DNA of 64,000 nucleotides from Altererythrobacter sp. KTW20L (GTDB taxonomy: Bacteria > Pseudomonadota > Alphaproteobacteria > Sphingomonadales > Sphingomonadaceae): assembly GCF_023501975.1 (NCBI RefSeq), contig NZ_JAMFLH010000007.1, positions 62,001 to 126,000 on the forward strand, written 5' to 3'. Position numbers and translations under genes: made by a program. Of the stretch, positions 56,842-64,000 are shown one piece after another; the first letter of the stretch is position 1; every line of letters starts with the position of its first letter. The notes beneath the pieces were generated by a model. It was given only the letters and a program-made list of their open reading frames with translations, ran no database searches and had not been told where the DNA came from.

Positions 56842-57192
56842 ATGGCACCGATGAAACACCGCTTGCTGCAGGATCGCCTCATGCGTGATGCCGCGCGGCA
56901 AGTCGTCACTACCGATGTCGAACTACTCAAGGCGGGCGTGGAAAAAAAGCCTGTCGCTTCCCGCGCTGCCGAAACCGGCGGCCATTGGCTCAAGACAATC
57001 GGCGCAGAGGCGGCAGATCTGGCGAGCGAACACCGCGGCAAACTGGCTGGCGGCGTGACCCTGGCTGCGGCGGCCCTCGCCCTGTGGATCTATCGCGACG
57101 AGCTGGGAGAAGTGATTGCAGGGATGCTCGACCACGACGAGAAATCCCCCTCGGAACCCTCGTGGCTACCGGACATTTTCAAACAAGACTGA
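56842..57192 (+). CDS. Small membrane protein of the stress cluster
   Basis: Starting at the ATG at 56842, four bases after the previous stop, the 116-residue protein is helical and ends with a single membrane segment (KLAGGVTLAAAALALWIYRDEL) and an acidic tail. Its arrangement is like that of YqjK-type partners of the ElaB-YqjE cluster; direct similarity is weak. Confidence 0.7.
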   Translation: MAPMKHRLLQDRLMRDAARQVVTTDVELLKAGVEKKPVASRAAETGGHWLKTIGAEAADLASEHRGKLAGGVTLAAAALALWIYRDELGEVIAGMLDHDEKSPSEPSWLPDIFKQD

Positions 57193-57217
57193 CACTTTAT
57201 TTGCAGGACACATTACG

Positions 57218-57712
57218 ATGAGCGGCAACAATCAGGACAAGCGCGCGGACATCAAGGACCGCATCACTACGGCGCAGGCTCGCAACCAGGAACGCGAAGG
57301 CATGACGCTGACCGACAAGCTGGGCGAAAAGGCCGCCGCCGCAAAGGACGAGTTTACCGCTTTTGCCAAGGAACACCCGGTCGCAACGATTGCCGGCGGG
57401 ATCGCCATCGGCGTGCTGATTTCCGCGATGTTCCGCAATTCGCCTACCCGCAAGGCGGGGCGTTATGCCGGCGCGCGGGCGGCAGGACTGGCTGCCATCG
57501 GTAGCGAAATGGCGGTGGCCTTCGCCCATCAGGTGATGGAGTCCGCCTCGCGTGCGCGCGATGCCGGATCGGAACTGGCGCATGAAATGGGCGACCGGGC
57601 GCATGAAGCGGCTGACAAGCTGGGCCACAGCGCCAGTGAAACTGCCGAATCCGCCCGTATCTCGGCGCGCGAGATTGGCCGCTCGATAGCCCGCACTATC
57701 AGCCGCCACTGA
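57218..57712 (+). CDS. Membrane-anchored helical protein of the stress cluster
   Basis: The 164-residue protein has a hydrophilic start, a central hydrophobic glycine-rich helix (HPVATIAGGIAIGVLISAMF) and a C-terminal amphipathic region with repeated S/A-x-E-x-A units (HEMGDRAHEAADKLGHSASETAES). It resembles a second DUF883-like member of the same cluster. The ATG at 57218 lies 25 bases after the previous stop. Confidence 0.72.
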   Translation: MSGNNQDKRADIKDRITTAQARNQEREGMTLTDKLGEKAAAAKDEFTAFAKEHPVATIAGGIAIGVLISAMFRNSPTRKAGRYAGARAAGLAAIGSEMAVAFAHQVMESASRARDAGSELAHEMGDRAHEAADKLGHSASETAESARISAREIGRSIARTISRH

Positions 57713-57790
57713 TTTTTTCGCACTTGCAGCGTAACCTGTTTCGCCTAAGTAGCAGTCGAAACTGGTTTTACGCATGAAAGGCGAGCGCAC

Positions 57791-58015
57791 ATGGCGAAAC
57801 AGCTCCTTCACCTGGTTATGGGCGGACGGGTCGTCGATCCGCAGGGTACCGAATTCCAGGACCTGAAGGATCTCCACGTGGTCGGCTTCTACGCCTCCTA
57901 TGCCGAGGCAGAGGAGGCATGGCGCGCCTGGGCGCAGCGCACCGTTGATGACGCGGAAATGAAGTACGTGATCGTCCACCTGCACCGGCTGCTGGAGCCG
58001 TCGCTGGGGGCCTGA
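57791..58015 (+). CDS. DUF4170-family protein
   Basis: The 74-residue protein begins KQLLHLVMGGRVVDP and contains DLHVVGFYASYAEAEEAWRAWAQRTVDDAEMKYVIVHLHRLLEP. These are the hallmarks of the alphaproteobacterial DUF4170 family. Function is unknown. It has its own upstream gap of 78 bases and ends tail to tail with greA. Confidence 0.88.
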   Translation: MAKQLLHLVMGGRVVDPQGTEFQDLKDLHVVGFYASYAEAEEAWRAWAQRTVDDAEMKYVIVHLHRLLEPSLGA

Positions 58016-58043
58016 ATTGGGAGGCTGACCCCCCCCAAGGCCC

Positions 58044-58511
58044 TCAGATGAATTCGACCTTCTCGATCAGGTAGAACTTTTCGCCCGAGGGCACGGTTAC
58101 TTCGACCTCGTCACCCACCGACTTGCCGATCAGCGCACGGGCCAGCGGACTCTCGAACGAGATGCGCCCCTTCTTGGCGTCGCTCTCGGCCTGGCCGACG
58201 ATCTGGTAGCGCTGCGGCTTGTCGTCTTCGTCCATCACGGTGACAGTGGCACCAAACACGACCCGGTCGCCCGACAGCGTGGACGGATCGATGATGTGGG
58301 CGCGGCTGACCTTGTCCTCCAGGTCGCCGATCATGGCCTCCACCTGGCCCTGACGTTCCTTGGCCGCGTGGTATTCGGCGTTTTCCGACAGGTCGCCGTG
58401 GGCGCGCGCTTCCTCGATTGCCTCGACAATCGTCGGACGTTCCTGGCGAAGGGCATTGAGGGCGTTGGTCAGGATTTCATATCCTTCCGCCAGCATCGGC
58501 ACGCGTTCCAT
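58044..58511 (-). CDS. greA: Transcript cleavage/elongation factor GreA
   Basis: Rescues backtracked RNA polymerase by stimulating transcript cleavage. The ATG at 58511 has AGGGA five bases upstream and gives 155 residues; a start at 58544 would add an unconserved leader. The coiled-coil tip acidic pair is in [21 protein letters not shown], the GreA signature. The C-terminal FKBP-like domain ends in [20 protein letters not shown]. It follows carB by 100 bases. Confidence 0.95.
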   Translation of the reverse strand: MERVPMLAEGYEILTNALNALRQERPTIVEAIEEARAHGDLSENAEYHAAKERQGQVEAMIGDLEDKVSRAHIIDPSTLSGDRVVFGATVTVMDEDDKPQRYQIVGQAESDAKKGRISFESPLARALIGKSVGDEVEVTVPSGEKFYLIEKVEFI

Positions 58512-58611
58512 CGTATTCCCTGTCTTTCCTAGGCCTGCCGTCAAAGGAACCCCGCCGCCCCGCAGGGCGCACTGTTGAGGCTCAATTTTCCGGGAGAGCG
58601 TTAACTGTCAG

Positions 58612-61600
58612 CTACGCATAATAGTCCTGCAATGATCGGACTTCAAGATCAGCGGGCCGAACCGTGACAATCGCCTGGGCTACGGCCAGCGAGGCGGCCG
58701 CCGTGGTGTAGTAGGGCACCCGCGCTTCCAGCGCCGAGGCACGGATAGACTGGCTGTCCTTATGGCTCTGCCAGCCCTCGGTGGTGTTGAACACCAGCGC
58801 GATCTCGCCATCGACAATCATATCCACGATATGCCGCCGCCCTTCTGCCACCTTGTTCACCCGGTCCACCGGCACGCCCGCCTCGCCGAGGTAATTGGCC
58901 GTGCCGCCGGTCGCGACGATGGAGAAGCCATGGGCCACCAGCAGCTTGACCGCCTCCAGGATCATCGGCTTGTCGCTGTCCTTCACCGAAACGAACAGCT
59001 TGCCTGCCTGCGGCGGAACGGTGCCTGCGCCGATCTGGCTCTTGGTAAAGGCCGTGGCAAAATCGCGGTCGATCCCCATGACTTCGCCGGTGCTCTTCAT
59101 TTCCGGTGTGAGGACGGGATCGGAGCCAGGGAAGCGGGCGAAGGGGAACACGGCTTCCTTTACCGCCATATAGGGCAGCTTGCGCTTGAACGGCGGGAAG
59201 GTGTTCAGCTTCTCGCCCGCCATCACCCGGCTGGCGATCTTTGCGACCGGCTGGCCGATGGCCTTCGCCACAAACGGCACGGTACGGCTGGCGCGCGGGT
59301 TCACCTCGATCAGGTAGACCTCGCCATCCTTCACCGCGAACTGCACGTTCATCAGCCCCAGCACGCCCAGCCCCTTGGCGAGCAGCACCGCCTGGCGCTC
59401 CATCTCGTCCACGATGTCCTGCGGTAGGCTGTAGGGCGGCAGGGTGCAGGCGCTGTCGCCCGAATGGACGCCGGCTTCCTCGATGTGCTGCATCACACCG
59501 GCGATCACCACTTCATCGCCATCGCACAGGGCATCGACATCGCATTCGATGGCATCGCGCAGGTACTGGTCCACCAGCACGGGGCTTTCGCCCGATACGT
59601 TGACGGCCGTGGCGATGTAATCATCGAGCTGGGCTTCGCTGTCGACGATTTCCATCGCCCTGCCGCCCAGCACGTATGACGGGCGCAGAAGGACCGGATA
59701 GCCGATGCGCGCGGCGGCAGCAGCGGCCTCGTCACGGCTGCGGGCCAGGCCGTTCATCGGCTGTTTGAGGCCGAGCTTGTCGACCAGCTTGGCGAACCGC
59801 TCGCGGTCTTCGGCAAGGTCGATCGCATCGGGCGAGGTGCCGAGGATGGGGATGCCCGCGTCCTGCAGCGCCTGGGCCAGCTTCAGCGGAGTCTGCCCGC
59901 CGAACTGCACGATCACGCCGACCAGCTCGCCCTTCGACATTTCGACACGCAGGATTTCCAGCACGTCTTCTGCGGTCAGCGGCTCGAAATAGAGGCGGTC
60001 GCTCGTGTCGTAGTCGGTCGAAACGGTCTCAGGGTTGCAGTTGACCATGATGGTCTCGTAACCCGCTTCGGCCAGGGCGAAACAGGCGTGGACGCAGCAG
60101 TAATCGAATTCGATGCCCTGCCCGATGCGGTTCGGCCCGCCGCCCAGGATCACAATCTTGCGCCGGTCGCTGGGATCGGCCTCGTTCTCCGCCACGCCGA
60201 AGCTGGGGGCTTCGTAGGTTGAGTACATATAGGGCGTGATCGCCTCGAATTCGGCGGCGCAGCTGTCGATGCGCTTGAACACCGGCAGCACGCCCAGCTT
60301 TTCGCGCAGCTGGCGCACTTCGTCCTCGCTGGTGGCACCGGCCATGGCGCGCAGGGTATCATGGAGCAGGCCCGAACGCTTGGCCTGGGTCTCGCCCAGC
60401 CCGCCAGCGACATGGACAGAACGCACGGCCAGCGTGGCAAGGCGCTTGTCGGAAAAGCCCATCGCTTTCAGGCGGCGCAGGCCCGCGGCATCGCCGGGCA
60501 GGCCATTCTTGCCGATGGTCCGCTCCTCGTCGATGATTTCGCAGATGTGCCGCAGGAACCACGGATCGTAGAAGGTGATCGCGTGGACTTCATCCACGGT
60601 GAAGCCTTCGCGGAAGGCCTGGGCCACGTTGAGCAGCCGGTCGGGGGTGGCCTTGCTGAGCGCGGCGGTAATCTCGTCCCGCGTCGCGCCTTCCAGCGCC
60701 ACCATGCGGTTGAACCCGTCGAGCCCGGTTTCAAGGCCGCGCAGGGCCTTTTGAAGCGATTCCTTGAAGTTGCGGCCGATGGCCATGACTTCGCCCACGC
60801 TCTTCATCGCGGTGCTGAGCTCGACCTTCGCGCCCTTGAACTTCTCGAAGGCGAAGCGCGGGATCTTGGTGACGACGTAGTCGATGGTCGGCTCGAACGA
60901 GGCGGGCGTCGCGCCGGTGATCTCGTTGGTGATTTCGTCCAGCGTATAGCCAACGGCGAGCTTGGCAGCGACGCGGGCGATGGGGAAGCCGGTGGCCTTG
61001 GAGGCGAGCGCCGAGGACCGCGACACGCGCGGGTTCATCTCGATCACGATCAGGCGGCCATCCTTGGGATTTACTGCGAACTGGACGTTCGAACCCCCTG
61101 TTTCCACGCCGATTTCGCGCAGCACAGCAATGCTGGCGTTGCGCATGATCTGGTATTCCTTGTCGGTCAGCGTGAGCGCTGGCGCGACGGTGATGGAATC
61201 GCCGGTATGGACGCCCATCGGATCGACGTTCTCGATCGAACAGACGATTATGCAGTTGTCCTTCTTGTCGCGGACCACCTCCATCTCGAATTCTTTCCAG
61301 CCCAACAGCGATTCCTCGATCAGGACTTCGGTGGTGGGGCTGGCCTCGAGGCCGCCGCGCACGATCTGGTCGAATTCCGCCTTGTTATAGGCAATGCCTC
61401 CGCCGGTGCCGCCCATGGTGAAGCTGGGGCGGATGATCGACGGCAGACCGGTGCGTTCGAGGATGGCAAAGGCCTCGTCAATCGTTGTCGCCACGCCGCT
61501 GCGCGCAGATTCCAGGCCGATCTTGTCCATCGCCTCGCGGAAGCGCTGGCGGTTTTCCGCCTTGTCGATGGCATCGGCCTTGGCGCCGATCATTTCCACG

Positions 61601-61935
61601 CCATACTTCGCCAGCGTGCCATCGGCATCGAGCGCCAGCGCGCAGTTCAGCGCGGTCTGCCCGCCCATCGTGGGCAGCAGCGCATCGGGCCGCTCCTTGG
61701 CGATGATCTTGGCCACGATATCGGGCGTGATCGGCTCGATATAGGTGGCGTCGGCAAATTCCGGATCGGTCATGATCGTGGCGGGGTTGGAGTTCACCAG
61801 GATCACCCGGTAGCCCTCCTCCTTCAGCGCCTTGATCGCCTGGGTGCCAGAATAGTCGAACTCGCAGGCCTGCCCGATAATGATGGGGCCAGCGCCAATG
61901 ACGAGGATCGAGGAGATGTCAGTGCGTTTGGGCAT
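58612..61935 (-). CDS. carB: Carbamoyl-phosphate synthase large chain
   Basis: Makes carbamoyl phosphate for arginine and pyrimidine synthesis from bicarbonate, ATP and ammonia delivered by CarA. The 1107-residue protein contains two homologous ATP-grasp halves (first with [16 protein letters not shown], second with [20 protein letters not shown]) and a C-terminal MGS-like allosteric domain ([23 protein letters not shown]). It starts at TAATG overlapping the small gene X, not carA directly. Confidence 0.97.
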   Translation of the reverse strand: MPKRTDISSILVIGAGPIIIGQACEFDYSGTQAIKALKEEGYRVILVNSNPATIMTDPEFADATYIEPITPDIVAKIIAKERPDALLPTMGGQTALNCALALDADGTLAKYGVEMIGAKADAIDKAENRQRFREAMDKIGLESARSGVATTIDEAFAILERTGLPSIIRPSFTMGGTGGGIAYNKAEFDQIVRGGLEASPTTEVLIEESLLGWKEFEMEVVRDKKDNCIIVCSIENVDPMGVHTGDSITVAPALTLTDKEYQIMRNASIAVLREIGVETGGSNVQFAVNPKDGRLIVIEMNPRVSRSSALASKATGFPIARVAAKLAVGYTLDEITNEITGATPASFEPTIDYVVTKIPRFAFEKFKGAKVELSTAMKSVGEVMAIGRNFKESLQKALRGLETGLDGFNRMVALEGATRDEITAALSKATPDRLLNVAQAFREGFTVDEVHAITFYDPWFLRHICEIIDEERTIGKNGLPGDAAGLRRLKAMGFSDKRLATLAVRSVHVAGGLGETQAKRSGLLHDTLRAMAGATSEDEVRQLREKLGVLPVFKRIDSCAAEFEAITPYMYSTYEAPSFGVAENEADPSDRRKIVILGGGPNRIGQGIEFDYCCVHACFALAEAGYETIMVNCNPETVSTDYDTSDRLYFEPLTAEDVLEILRVEMSKGELVGVIVQFGGQTPLKLAQALQDAGIPILGTSPDAIDLAEDRERFAKLVDKLGLKQPMNGLARSRDEAAAAAARIGYPVLLRPSYVLGGRAMEIVDSEAQLDDYIATAVNVSGESPVLVDQYLRDAIECDVDALCDGDEVVIAGVMQHIEEAGVHSGDSACTLPPYSLPQDIVDEMERQAVLLAKGLGVLGLMNVQFAVKDGEVYLIEVNPRASRTVPFVAKAIGQPVAKIASRVMAGEKLNTFPPFKRKLPYMAVKEAVFPFARFPGSDPVLTPEMKSTGEVMGIDRDFATAFTKSQIGAGTVPPQAGKLFVSVKDSDKPMILEAVKLLVAHGFSIVATGGTANYLGEAGVPVDRVNKVAEGRRHIVDMIVDGEIALVFNTTEGWQSHKDSQSIRASALEARVPYYTTAAASLAVAQAIVTVRPADLEVRSLQDYYA

Positions 61936-62159
61936 TAGAAATGGCTCTTCCCGAGCTGAACAAGTTGATCAAAGGCGCTTTGCGAAAGTCGGAGGCTCTG
62001 TGAAACCTTACCAGGCATCGCCCGATCCTTGGATCCGTAGGTATCGATTTGGACGAACTTCTCACCGTCGGCCTCGACTAGACTAATAGTTGCTTCAACG
62101 TCCGAATGTTTCGAGAGGCGGTCTAATTCTTTTGGTTCAAACCCGCGAACAACAGCCAT
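61935..62159 (-). CDS. Small protein gene inserted between carA and carB
   Basis: The 74-residue product begins [22 protein letters not shown] and has a central [24 protein letters not shown] segment followed by a C-terminal helix. This resembles a widespread family of about 70-residue orphan proteins with a QIDTYGSxxR-xxGKxSQ pattern, function unknown. Its start overlaps the carA stop (ATGA) and its stop overlaps the carB start (TAATG). It is AT-richer than carA and carB (29 of 60 bases G/C at 62041-62100), suggesting recent acquisition. Confidence 0.85.
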   Translation of the reverse strand: MAVVRGFEPKELDRLSKHSDVEATISLVEADGEKFVQIDTYGSKDRAMPGKVSQSLRLSQSAFDQLVQLGKSHF

Positions 62160-63352
62160 CAGCTTGCCCCCCTCCCCAACATCCCCACAAACTTCTCGAA
62201 CAGGTAGAAGCTGTCCTGCGGCCCCGGGCTTGCCTCGGGGTGGTACTGTACGCCGAAGGCCCGCTTGCCGCTGATCGCGATGCCGCAGTTGCTGCCGTCG
62301 AACAGCGAGCGGTGGGTTTCCACCACGCCTGCGGGAAGAGATGCGGCGTCCACCGCGAAGCCGTGATTCATTGAGGTGATCTCGACCAGACCCGCAGTCT
62401 CGCCCCAGCCCTCGCCCACGCGCTGGACGGGGTGGTTGGCGCCGCGGTGGCCCTGGTGCATTTTCAGCGTCTTGCCGCCTGCCGCCAGCGCCAGCATCTG
62501 GTGGCCGAGGCAGATGCCGAAGATCGGCATGTCCATATCGAGCAGCGCCTTGATCACCGGCACGGCATATTCCCCCGTCGCCGCCGGATCGCCGGGGCCG
62601 TTGGACAGGAACACGCCATCGGGCTTCAGCGCCAGCACCTCGTCCAGCCCGGTCTTGGCCGGGACCACCGTTACCCGTGCCCCTGCGGCCACGAGGTTGC
62701 GGAAAATGTTGTCCTTGCTTCCATAGTCGATGGCGACGACGTGCGGGCGTGCATCGCGCGGGCTGCCGGCATAGCCCTGCCCCAGCTTCCACGATCCGCC
62801 TTCCCAGTCATGATGCTTGTGACGCGTAACCTTCTGAGCGAGGTCCATGCCTTCCAGCCCGGGCCATTCCTGCGCCCGCTGCACCAGCGCATCGAGGTCG
62901 AACTTGCCATCGGGCGCATGGGCGATCACCGCATTGGGTGCGCCCTGCATGCGGATGCGGCGGGTCAGCGCGCGGGTGTCCACACCGCTAAGGCCGATCT
63001 TGCCGTGGTCCTTCATCCACACCTCGAACTCGCGGGTGGAGCGGAAGTTGGAATTGCGGGTGATCTTCTCGCGCACAACGCAGCCGACCGCGCCCTCAAC
63101 TGCGCTTTCGAAATCCTCGTCGTTCGTGCCGACATTGCCGATGTGCGGGAAGGTGAAGGTGACTATCTGCGCGGCATAGGAGGGGTCGGTCAGGACTTCC
63201 TGGTACCCCGTCATCGCGGTGTTGAAGCACACCTCGCCCACGGCATGGCCCACTGCGCCGAAACCCTTGCCCCAGACGATCGTGCCGTCTGCCAATACGA
63301 GACAACCGGTTGCCCCTTTGGGTTGCGCAAGCGAAGGCGCGGAAAAGGCCAT
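62159..63352 (-). CDS. carA: Carbamoyl-phosphate synthase small chain
   Basis: Glutamine amidotransferase subunit feeding ammonia to CarB. The 397-residue protein has the N-terminal CarA domain (GEVCFNTAMTGYQEVLTDPSY). The class I amidotransferase domain shows the nucleophile in FGICLGHQMLALA and the His-Glu pair in FGVQYHPEASPGP. It is divergent from the GatB/YqeY gene across a 155-base gap that should hold both promoters. Confidence 0.97.
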   Translation of the reverse strand: MAFSAPSLAQPKGATGCLVLADGTIVWGKGFGAVGHAVGEVCFNTAMTGYQEVLTDPSYAAQIVTFTFPHIGNVGTNDEDFESAVEGAVGCVVREKITRNSNFRSTREFEVWMKDHGKIGLSGVDTRALTRRIRMQGAPNAVIAHAPDGKFDLDALVQRAQEWPGLEGMDLAQKVTRHKHHDWEGGSWKLGQGYAGSPRDARPHVVAIDYGSKDNIFRNLVAAGARVTVVPAKTGLDEVLALKPDGVFLSNGPGDPAATGEYAVPVIKALLDMDMPIFGICLGHQMLALAAGGKTLKMHQGHRGANHPVQRVGEGWGETAGLVEITSMNHGFAVDAASLPAGVVETHRSLFDGSNCGIAISGKRAFGVQYHPEASPGPQDSFYLFEKFVGMLGRGAS

Positions 63353-63507
63353 GATGGTCTCCCGTGTGCAAGTAAAACGATGATGCGTGCTAAGAGGTGG
63401 CCGCTATAGCTGGCGCGCCGATGCGTCAAGGCTTGGGCGAACTATATTTGCCTCAGCCCCGCCCATTCCCTAGGGGAGCGCGAAACCATCCACAGGAAAG
63501 TGCCACC

Positions 63508-63960
63508 ATGCTGCGCGATACGATCAAAGCCGAAACCATTGCCGCGATGAAGGCGGGCGACAAGCCCCGCACCGCCGCGCTCCGCCTGGTCGGCGCCAAG
63601 ATCAAGGACCGCGATATCGAGCTGCGCACCGGCAAGGCGCCGGACAATGACGACGACCTGGTGGTCGACGTCCTGCGCAAGATGGCCAAGCAGCGCCGCG
63701 AATCGATAGCGCTCTATGAACAGGGCGGCCGTGAAGAACTGGCCGCTGCCGAACGCGCGGAGCTTGCGGTGATCGAGGAATTCCTGCCCCAAACCATGAG
63801 CGACGAGGCGACCACCGCCGCGATTCTGGCGATCAAGGCGGAGCTCGGTGTCGATAGCGTGAAGGACATGGGCAAGGTCATGGCCGAACTGAAAGCGCGG
63901 CATGGCTCGCAGCTCGATATGAGCAAGGCCAGCGGGCTGGTGAAGGCGGCGCTTGCTTGA
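63508..63960 (+). CDS. GatB/YqeY-domain protein
   Basis: From the ATG at 63508 the 150-residue protein begins MLRDTIKAETIAAMKAGDKPRTAALRLVGAKIKDRDIELR and continues with KQRRESIALYEQGGREELAAAERAELAVIEEFLPQTMSDEAT. These are the family signatures shared with the tail domain of GatB and GluRS-associated proteins. A role in tRNA-dependent amidation is often proposed but unproven. A TATATT box at 63442-63447 may be its -10. Confidence 0.93.
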   Translation: MLRDTIKAETIAAMKAGDKPRTAALRLVGAKIKDRDIELRTGKAPDNDDDLVVDVLRKMAKQRRESIALYEQGGREELAAAERAELAVIEEFLPQTMSDEATTAAILAIKAELGVDSVKDMGKVMAELKARHGSQLDMSKASGLVKAALA

Positions 63961-63992
63961 TCAAACGGGGCCATTCGTGGAAGGGGTAGTTC

Positions 63993-64000
63993 ATGGCCCT
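63993..64000 (+). CDS. Start of the next gene, cut by the window edge (possibly dnaG)
   Basis: ATGGCCCT begins 33 bases after the YqeY stop and has a strong GGAAGGGG ribosome site. In many sphingomonads the primase gene dnaG follows this gene, so this may be its first codons. Only two codons are visible, and the identity is inferred from expected gene order. Confidence 0.3.

Noticed and set aside
60361-61938. 525-codon open frame on the + strand
   Set aside because: Antisense to carB, which is complete and conserved throughout.
61935-62159. Methionyl-tRNA formyltransferase annotation for the gene between carA and carB
   Set aside because: At 74 residues it lacks any formyltransferase fold or motif; similar small proteins are sometimes mislabelled this way.

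Overview
The window is high-GC and densely coded, and looks like a chromosome of an alphaproteobacterium of the order Sphingomonadales, probably close to Erythrobacteraceae. This is an inference from gene order and family traits. Support comes from the order dusB-ntrB-ntrC-ntrY-ntrX-hfq-hflX, an Hfq built of two fused Sm domains, a fused IspDF, a RibB with a degenerate RibA half, an EcfG-type stress promoter, and many ATGA/TAATG start-stop overlaps. Host housekeeping genes fill about 53 kb, and an integrated element fills the other 11 kb (about 33.76-44.75 kb).

Left part (1-33.6 kb). After two tandem secreted-protein genes there is an envelope and replication operon: lytic transglycosylase, degenerate RlpA-like SPOR lipoprotein, D,D-carboxypeptidase, tmk, holB, metG, tatD, an MBL hydrolase and a small membrane protein, followed by mazG. 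Leftward-transcribed genes follow: the nitrogen-regulation cluster (dusB, ntrBC, ntrYX), tandem Hfq, HflX (apparently without an ATG/GTG/TTG start) and a sulfotransferase. Next come ispDF, a pncC/cinA-type gene, lipA-ratA, a beta carbonic anhydrase, a NYN-LOTUS protein, mutL with a lipoprotein gene, and the cell-elongation operon mreB-mreC-mreD-pbp2-rodA.

Integrated element (33,765-44,748). A tRNA-Lys(CTT) gene is the integration site. A 45-bp copy of its 3' part, from the anticodon loop to CCA, recurs at the far end. Between the copies lie a P4-type integrase, an AlpA-like regulator, a RepA/AAA helicase, several small unknown genes, and a complete-looking HK97-type head and packaging block (neck protein, large terminase, HNH nuclease, capsid, prohead protease, connector, portal). 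There are no tail, tape-measure, lysis or cI-repressor genes. I read this as a tail-less phage satellite of the capsid-forming PICI kind, with one unrelated AT-richer cargo gene at the tRNA end. Iteron-like GTCAC/GTGAC repeats sit between the replication and head modules, and paired GGGTAAC repeats sit just inside both ends.

Right part (44.8-64 kb). This holds a BCCT transporter, a DUF202 membrane protein, an SDR oxidoreductase and an alpha-hydroxy-acid oxidase, a UDP-glucuronate 4-epimerase-like gene, a PDZ-M48 protease, a flavin reductase, and ribB(X)-ribH. The ribB product carries an N-terminal HTH domain, and an 18-bp perfect palindrome lies just upstream of it. Enolase follows, then a four-gene membrane/stress cluster behind an EcfG-type promoter, a DUF4170 gene, greA, and carA-X-carB in which a small AT-richer gene X is spliced between the carbamoyl-phosphate synthase subunits. 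The window ends with a GatB/YqeY gene and the first bases of the next gene. No stretch of 300 bases or more lacks a gene; the longest gap is 47,347-47,645.
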